From Thalassospira sp. UBA1131 (GTDB lineage: Bacteria > Pseudomonadota > Alphaproteobacteria > Rhodospirillales > Thalassospiraceae), in the NCBI RefSeq assembly GCF_002311515.1, contig NZ_DCAO01000022.1, forward strand, positions 4,151-13,781: 9,631 nucleotides of DNA, read 5' to 3'. The position numbers and the translations under genes were made by a program. Positions 5,451-9,631 of the stretch are shown here, piece by piece (position 1 is the stretch's first letter; the number at the start of each line of letters is the position of its first letter). The notes below the pieces were generated by a model, which had not been told where the DNA came from, made no database searches, and saw nothing but the letters and a program-made list of their open reading frames with translations.

Positions 5451-7394
5451 ATGGCTGAGAAGGATATCTTCGAGCTGTATGCGGAAGGCTATGACGGAAA
5501 GCAGGAAACTGAACTGACCATCCGCGATTACCTCAATTTGTGTCGCGAAGACCCAAGCGCCTATGCCTCTGCCGCTGAACGCATGATCAAAGCGATTGGC
5601 GAGCCGGAACTGATCGACACCTCGACAGATTCCCGACTTGGCCGCATTTTCCTGAACCGAACCATCAAACGTTATCCCGCCTTTGAAGATTTCTTTGGCA
5701 TGGAAGAAACCATCGAGCGCATTGTCGGTTTCTTCAAATATGCCGCCCAGGGTTTGGAAGAACGCAAACAGGTTCTTTATCTGCTCGGCCCGGTTGGCGG
5801 GGGTAAAAGTTCCCTTGCCGAACGCCTGAAAGAGCTGATGGAACGTGAACCGATTTACGTTCTGAAGGCCGGCGATGAAATCAGCCCGGTTTTCGAAAGC
5901 CCGCTTGGCCTGTTTAACCCGGCCAAGATGGGCGATGCGATCGAGGACAAATACGGCATTCCCAAACGCCGCCTGACGGGGTTGATGTCGCCATGGGCTG
6001 TTAAACGTCTTGATGAGTTTGGCGGGGACCTCACCAAGTTTTCGGTTGTTAAACTGATCCCGTCGCGCCTGCGCCAGATCGCGATAGCCAAAACCGAACC
6101 GGGTGATGAGAACAACCAGGATATCTCGTCGCTTGTTGGTAAGGTCGATATCCGCAAGCTTGAATATTTCAGCCAGAACGACCCGGATGCCTATAGCTAT
6201 TCCGGTGGTTTGAACCGCGCCAACCAGGGCATTCTTGAATTTGTCGAGATGTTCAAGGCCCCGATCAAGATGCTGCATCCGTTGCTGACCGCCACACAGG
6301 AAAGCAACTATATCGGTACGGAAAACCTTGGTGCCATTCCGTTCCAGGGCTTGATCCTTGCCCACTCGAACGAGGCAGAGTGGCAGACATTCAAGGCCAA
6401 CAAGAATAACGAAGCCTTCATTGACCGTATCTCTGTGATCAAGGTGCCCTATTGCCTGCGCGTCACCGAAGAAACCATGATTTACGACAAGCTGTTGCAG
6501 GGATCAGAGCTTGAACACGGGTCCTGCGCGCCGGGCACGCTTAAAATGCTGGCACAGTTTTCTGTCCTTTCGCGTCTGCAGGAACATGAGAACTCCAACC
6601 TCTATTCCAAGATGCGGGTCTATGACGGCGAAACCTTGAAGGATGTCGATCCCAAGGCGAAATCCATGCAGGAATACCGCGATACTGCCGGTGTTGACGA
6701 AGGCATGGACGGTATTTCAACCCGCTTTGCCTTCAAGGTGCTGTCAGAAACCTTTAACCACGACACGCACGAGGTCGCCGCCGATCCGGTGCATCTGATG
6801 TATGTGTTGGAACAGGCGATCCGGCGCGAACAGTACCCGGAAGAACGCGAAAAGGCCTATATGGACTTCATCAAGTCCGAACTGGCCCCGCGCTATGCCG
6901 AGTTTATCGGGGCGGAAATCCAGAAAGCGTATCTGGAAAGCTATTCCGATTACGGTCAGAACCTGTTTGATCGTTATGTCGCCTATGCCGATGCCTGGAT
7001 CGAGGATCAGGACTTCAAGGATCCCGATACCGGTCAGCTTCTAGATCGCAAGATCATTGATCAGGAACTGTCGAAAATCGAGAAACCGGCGGGTATCGCC
7101 AATCCAAAGGATTTCCGTAACGAGGTCGTCAAGTTTGCCCTGCGTGCACGCGCCAATAACAAGGGCAAGAACCCGTCCTGGACGTCCTATGAGAAACTGC
7201 GCGATGTGATCGAGAAACGCATGTTCAGCCAGGTCGAGGACCTGCTGCCGGTGATTTCGTTCGGCTCGAAGAAAGACAGCGAGACCGAGAAGAAACACAA
7301 CGAGTTCGTCAAACGCATGATCGATCGCAAATATACCGAACGCCAGACGCGTCGTCTGGTCGAATGGTACATGCGCGTCAATAAGGCCGGTTAA
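5451..7394 (+). CDS. prkA: PrkA family AAA+ serine protein kinase (YeaG-like)
   Basis: This 647-residue protein matches the PrkA/YeaG family in length and pattern (E. coli YeaG is about 644). The N-terminal part is the PrkA-type AAA domain, with Walker A GPVGGGKS at 113-120 and a Walker B-like GILEFVE at 260-266. The C-terminal third (from about 420) is the PrkA domain proper, ending with KYTERQTRRLVEWYMRV. Family members were described as serine protein kinases, and an ATP-dependent protease activity has been proposed for the Bacillus protein, so the reaction is not settled. YeaG in enteric bacteria is linked to nitrogen starvation and stationary phase. The start is the ATG at 5451 with AAAGGAGA at 5437-5444; a TTG at 5433 in frame lies before it and is not needed. 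It leads an operon with the DUF444 gene and spoVR. Confidence 0.96.
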   Translation: MAEKDIFELYAEGYDGKQETELTIRDYLNLCREDPSAYASAAERMIKAIGEPELIDTSTDSRLGRIFLNRTIKRYPAFEDFFGMEETIERIVGFFKYAAQGLEERKQVLYLLGPVGGGKSSLAERLKELMEREPIYVLKAGDEISPVFESPLGLFNPAKMGDAIEDKYGIPKRRLTGLMSPWAVKRLDEFGGDLTKFSVVKLIPSRLRQIAIAKTEPGDENNQDISSLVGKVDIRKLEYFSQNDPDAYSYSGGLNRANQGILEFVEMFKAPIKMLHPLLTATQESNYIGTENLGAIPFQGLILAHSNEAEWQTFKANKNNEAFIDRISVIKVPYCLRVTEETMIYDKLLQGSELEHGSCAPGTLKMLAQFSVLSRLQEHENSNLYSKMRVYDGETLKDVDPKAKSMQEYRDTAGVDEGMDGISTRFAFKVLSETFNHDTHEVAADPVHLMYVLEQAIRREQYPEEREKAYMDFIKSELAPRYAEFIGAEIQKAYLESYSDYGQNLFDRYVAYADAWIEDQDFKDPDTGQLLDRKIIDQELSKIEKPAGIANPKDFRNEVVKFALRARANNKGKNPSWTSYEKLRDVIEKRMFSQVEDLLPVISFGSKKDSETEKKHNEFVKRMIDRKYTERQTRRLVEWYMRVNKAG

Positions 7395-7418
7395 GCTCCC
7401 CCCTGTCTTTCCCGGCCC

Positions 7419-7451
7419 AACCGGGCGGCTTCGTCCCTTGTCCGCCCGGTT
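7419..7451 (+). repeat. Strong hairpin after prkA
   Basis: AACCGGGCGG at 7419-7428 pairs perfectly with CCGCCCGGTT at 7442-7451 (10 bp, 13-nt loop). It starts 25 nt after the prkA stop. No U-tract follows, so an mRNA stabiliser or processing site is more likely than a full terminator. The left arm could also pair with CCGGTT at the very end of prkA (7387-7392). Confidence 0.7.
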
Positions 7452-7460
7452 ACCTCTTCG

Positions 7461-7507
7461 CCGCAGGATGTGGCCACGGCCCGTTTTATCCGGGTCACAT
7501 CCTGCGG
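7461..7507 (+). repeat. Second strong hairpin in the prkA-DUF444 spacer
   Basis: CCGCAGGATGTG at 7461-7472 pairs perfectly with CACATCCTGCGG at 7496-7507 (12 bp). Inside, CCCG at 7480-7483 and CGGG at 7491-7494 can form a smaller stem. No U-tract follows. The part of the 3' arm at 7496-7503 (CACATCCT) is also complementary to AGGATGTG at 7555-7562, which contains the ribosome-binding site of the next gene. Confidence 0.75.
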
Positions 7508-7553
7508 AACTTCAAGGCGCAAGCGACCTGCACAAAGCGCTTTTGAACCGTGC

Positions 7554-7562
7554 AAGGATGTG
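7554..7562 (+). promoter_or_regulatory. Ribosome-binding site of the DUF444 gene, with anti-SD partner upstream
   Basis: AAGGA at 7554-7558 is the only Shine-Dalgarno match before the ATG at 7570, with a rather long spacing of 11 nt. The octamer AGGATGTG at 7555-7562 is a second copy of the one in the 5' arm of the upstream hairpin (7465-7472), so it can compete for the same 3' arm. Confidence 0.5.
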
Positions 7563-7569
7563 ACTGCCC

Positions 7570-8907
7570 ATGCTTTATATCGTTGACCGCCGCAAGAACC
7601 CGACCGGCAAAAGCCTTGGCAACCGGCAACGTTTCATGCGTCGCGCAAAAGCCCAGATCAAGAAGGCGGTTGAAAGCACCATCCGGTCGCGTGGCATTAC
7701 CGATATCTCCAGCGGCGACCAGATCACCATTCCCGGCAAAACATTGAAGGAGCCGGGCTTTCACCACATGGGACGCGGGGGCAACCGCAATTATGTCCTA
7801 CCCGGCAACAAGAAATTCGTTCAAGGTGATCGCATTGCCCGCCCGCAAGGCGGCGATAGTGGGTCTGGCGGATCGCAAGCAAGCCCCGATGGCGAGGGTG
7901 AAGATGAATTCCAGTTCACCCTGACCCGCGACGAGTTCCTTGATATCTTCTTTGAAGACCTTGAACTGCCGGACCTTTTGAAAAAGAGCCTGAAGCAGAC
8001 CACCGCGTTTCGAAATGCGCGCGCGGGCTTTTCGGTTGAAGGCACACCATCAAACCTTAGCCTTGTGCGCACCATGCGCAATTCGCTGGCCCGGCGCATC
8101 GGGCTGCGTCGCCCGAAAACGGCCGAAGTCCGCGAACTTGAAGAAAAGATATCCGCCCTTCAGGCCAAGGCGGAAAAACGCCCGAATGGCAAGCTGACCA
8201 AAACTGACGAGGATACGCTTCATACCCTGCTGGCTGATCTTGAAGAAGCCAAACGGCGTATGAAGGCGATCCCGTTCATTGATCCGATTGATACGCGTTT
8301 CAATCAGTTCCAACAGATCCCCGATCCCAACACACAGGCAGTAATGTTTTGTTTGATGGATGTGTCGGGATCAATGTCCGAACAGATGAAGGAATTGGCC
8401 AAGCGGTTCTTCATGTTGCTTCACCTGTTCCTGCATCGCAAATACGAACATGTCGAGGTGGTGTTTATCCGCCATACATCGCGCGCAGCCGAGGTGGACG
8501 AGGAAACCTTTTTCTATTCGCGCGAAACCGGCGGCACGATTGTTTCCACCGCACTCGAGGAAATGAAAAAGGTACTGGTGGATCGTTATCCCACTGATCA
8601 GTGGAACATCTATGCCGCACAGGCATCCGATGGCGATAACTATTCCAATGACGGGGCAAAGTGCACCGCCCTTCTGGCCCAGGATCTTTTGCCCAAGTGC
8701 CAGTATTACGCCTATATCGAAATCACTGACGAGCGCGAGGCCGAGATTTTTGCCGCCGCCGAAGGCGAAACCACCCTTTGGAAATCCTATGCCCCGCTTG
8801 CCAGAGACAATCCGCGCTTTGCGCTTAAACGGGTAACCAAGGCAGCCGACATCTTCCCGGTATTTAGGGAACTGTTTGCCAAAAACCGTGCGGAGGCAGG
8901 CCGATGA
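7570..8907 (+). CDS. yeaH: DUF444 family protein with vWA-like MIDAS motif (YeaH-like)
   Basis: The 445-residue protein belongs to DUF444 (UPF0229, E. coli YeaH about 427 residues). The N-terminus is basic (IVDRRKNPTGKSLGNRQRFMRR), followed by a Gly/Ser-rich linker near 93-110 and a charged region with a probable coiled coil around 178-235 (ELEEKISALQAKAEK). The C-terminal half resembles a von Willebrand A domain: a hydrophobic strand VMFCLMD leads into DVSGSMS with Asp264, Ser266 and Ser268 as the metal site, and TGGT near residue 320 fits the second metal loop. The biochemical role is unknown; it is co-conserved with PrkA and SpoVR and may act as a partner or substrate of the kinase. Its stop overlaps the spoVR start by ATGA, suggesting coupled translation. 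Confidence 0.95.
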   Translation: MLYIVDRRKNPTGKSLGNRQRFMRRAKAQIKKAVESTIRSRGITDISSGDQITIPGKTLKEPGFHHMGRGGNRNYVLPGNKKFVQGDRIARPQGGDSGSGGSQASPDGEGEDEFQFTLTRDEFLDIFFEDLELPDLLKKSLKQTTAFRNARAGFSVEGTPSNLSLVRTMRNSLARRIGLRRPKTAEVRELEEKISALQAKAEKRPNGKLTKTDEDTLHTLLADLEEAKRRMKAIPFIDPIDTRFNQFQQIPDPNTQAVMFCLMDVSGSMSEQMKELAKRFFMLLHLFLHRKYEHVEVVFIRHTSRAAEVDEETFFYSRETGGTIVSTALEEMKKVLVDRYPTDQWNIYAAQASDGDNYSNDGAKCTALLAQDLLPKCQYYAYIEITDEREAEIFAAAEGETTLWKSYAPLARDNPRFALKRVTKAADIFPVFRELFAKNRAEAGR

Positions 8908-9631
8908 GCACCAAGACCAAATCCGCCGACAAACTTCTGTTCACCAGTGCCGACTGGGACTTCGAGACGTTGAAAGCCACCTATGACGCGATTGAGGATA
9001 TCGCGCTTAATGAGCTTAAGCTTGATGTCTATCCCAATCAGGTCGAGGTGATCACGTCCGAGCAGATGCTGGATGCCTATTCATCGATCGGCATGCCGTT
9101 GATGTATCACCACTGGTCGTTTGGCAAACGCTTCGTGCGCGATGATGTGATGTATCGCAAGGGCTATCAGGGATTGGCCTATGAGATCGTGATCAATTCC
9201 AACCCGTGCATTTCCTATGTGATGGAAGAAAACACCATCGTCATGCAGGCGCTGGTGATCGCGCATGCGGCGTTTGGCCATAACCATTTCTTCAAGAACA
9301 ACTACCTGTTCAAGCAATGGACGGATGCCGACGGCATTCTGGATTATTTGCAATTTGCCAAAAGCTATATCGCCAAATGCGAAGACCGATACGGCTTTGA
9401 CGCGGTTGAACGGATTCTGGATGCCGCGCACGCCCTGATGGATCAGGGGGTGAACCGTTATTCCCGACCAGAAAAACCCAATCTTGCGGCCGAGCTAAAG
9501 CGTGAGCGCGAACGCGCCAAGTATGAAGACGAGACATACAACGATCTGTGGCGCACCCTGCCCCAGCCTGATCAGGGCGATCAGGACATGGACGAGCTTA
9601 AACGCAAGATGCGGGTCGAGGAACGCCGTGC
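8904..9631 (+). CDS. spoVR: SpoVR family protein, N-terminal part (YcgB-like)
   Basis: An open frame begins at the ATG at 8904, overlapping the DUF444 stop, and continues without a stop to the right edge (242 codons; full-length relatives such as E. coli YcgB have about 510). Family hallmarks are very clear: MPLMYHHWSFGKRF at 64-77, YEIVINSNPCISYVMEENT at 93-111, and a His-rich HAAFGHNHFFKNNYLF at 121-136 that looks like a metal or cofactor site. SpoVR was first linked to spore cortex formation in Bacillus, but non-sporulating Proteobacteria have it in this same three-gene set, so the function there is different and unknown. GGAGG at 8892-8896 lies 7 nt before the start. Confidence 0.95.
   Translation, partial: MSTKTKSADKLLFTSADWDFETLKATYDAIEDIALNELKLDVYPNQVEVITSEQMLDAYSSIGMPLMYHHWSFGKRFVRDDVMYRKGYQGLAYEIVINSNPCISYVMEENTIVMQALVIAHAAFGHNHFFKNNYLFKQWTDADGILDYLQFAKSYIAKCEDRYGFDAVERILDAAHALMDQGVNRYSRPEKPNLAAELKRERERAKYEDETYNDLWRTLPQPDQGDQDMDELKRKMRVEERR

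Noticed and set aside
5334..6365. A 343-codon open frame on the minus strand opposite the start of prkA
   Set aside because: It lies opposite a clear PrkA coding region that shows the Walker A motif, it has no recognisable protein pattern, and long antisense frames are common against such codon use.

Overview
The window looks like chromosomal DNA of a free-living alphaproteobacterium. GC content is moderate, Shine-Dalgarno sites are strong, and a TRAP transporter sits near a PrkA/DUF444/SpoVR operon. A Rhodospirillales genus such as Thalassospira would fit, but that is inference from gene content and protein style; no rRNA or other marker is present. I see no tRNA, rRNA, CRISPR array, insertion sequence or phage gene, and every gene that lies wholly inside the window appears intact.

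Left part (1-2006, minus strand): the end of a TRAP transporter operon in the order dctP, dctQ, dctM. It encodes the periplasmic binding protein, the small membrane subunit and the first residues of the large permease, which runs off the left edge. The dctP-dctQ spacer has inverted repeats, and a cluster of dyads lies upstream of dctP.

Middle part (2007-4835): a two-gene unit, XRE-cupin regulator then GNAT acetyltransferase, on the minus strand with a dyad over its promoter region. Next is a Rid (YjgF/UK114) protein gene on the minus strand, closed by a clear intrinsic terminator. It is divergent from a TetR-family regulator. The 143-bp Rid/TetR intergenic region carries three copies of CATAC-N5-GTATG, one of them between the -35 and -10 of a good Rid promoter, so the TetR protein very probably controls the Rid gene. 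A single-domain rhodanese on the minus strand faces tetR.

Right part (4836-9631, plus strand): a 615-bp gene-free region rich in inverted repeats leads into prkA (AAA+ serine kinase/ATPase), a DUF444 gene (yeaH-like, with a vWA MIDAS motif) and spoVR (ycgB-like, cut by the right edge). This is the conserved PrkA-DUF444-SpoVR stress and stationary-phase module. The DUF444 and spoVR genes overlap by ATGA. The prkA-DUF444 spacer contains two strong hairpins, and the 3' arm of the second is also complementary to the DUF444 ribosome-binding site.

The most interesting signals are regulatory: the three-operator Rid/TetR control region (with a Rid protein that lacks the usual catalytic arginine), the possible alternative pairing before the DUF444 gene, and the structured region upstream of prkA.
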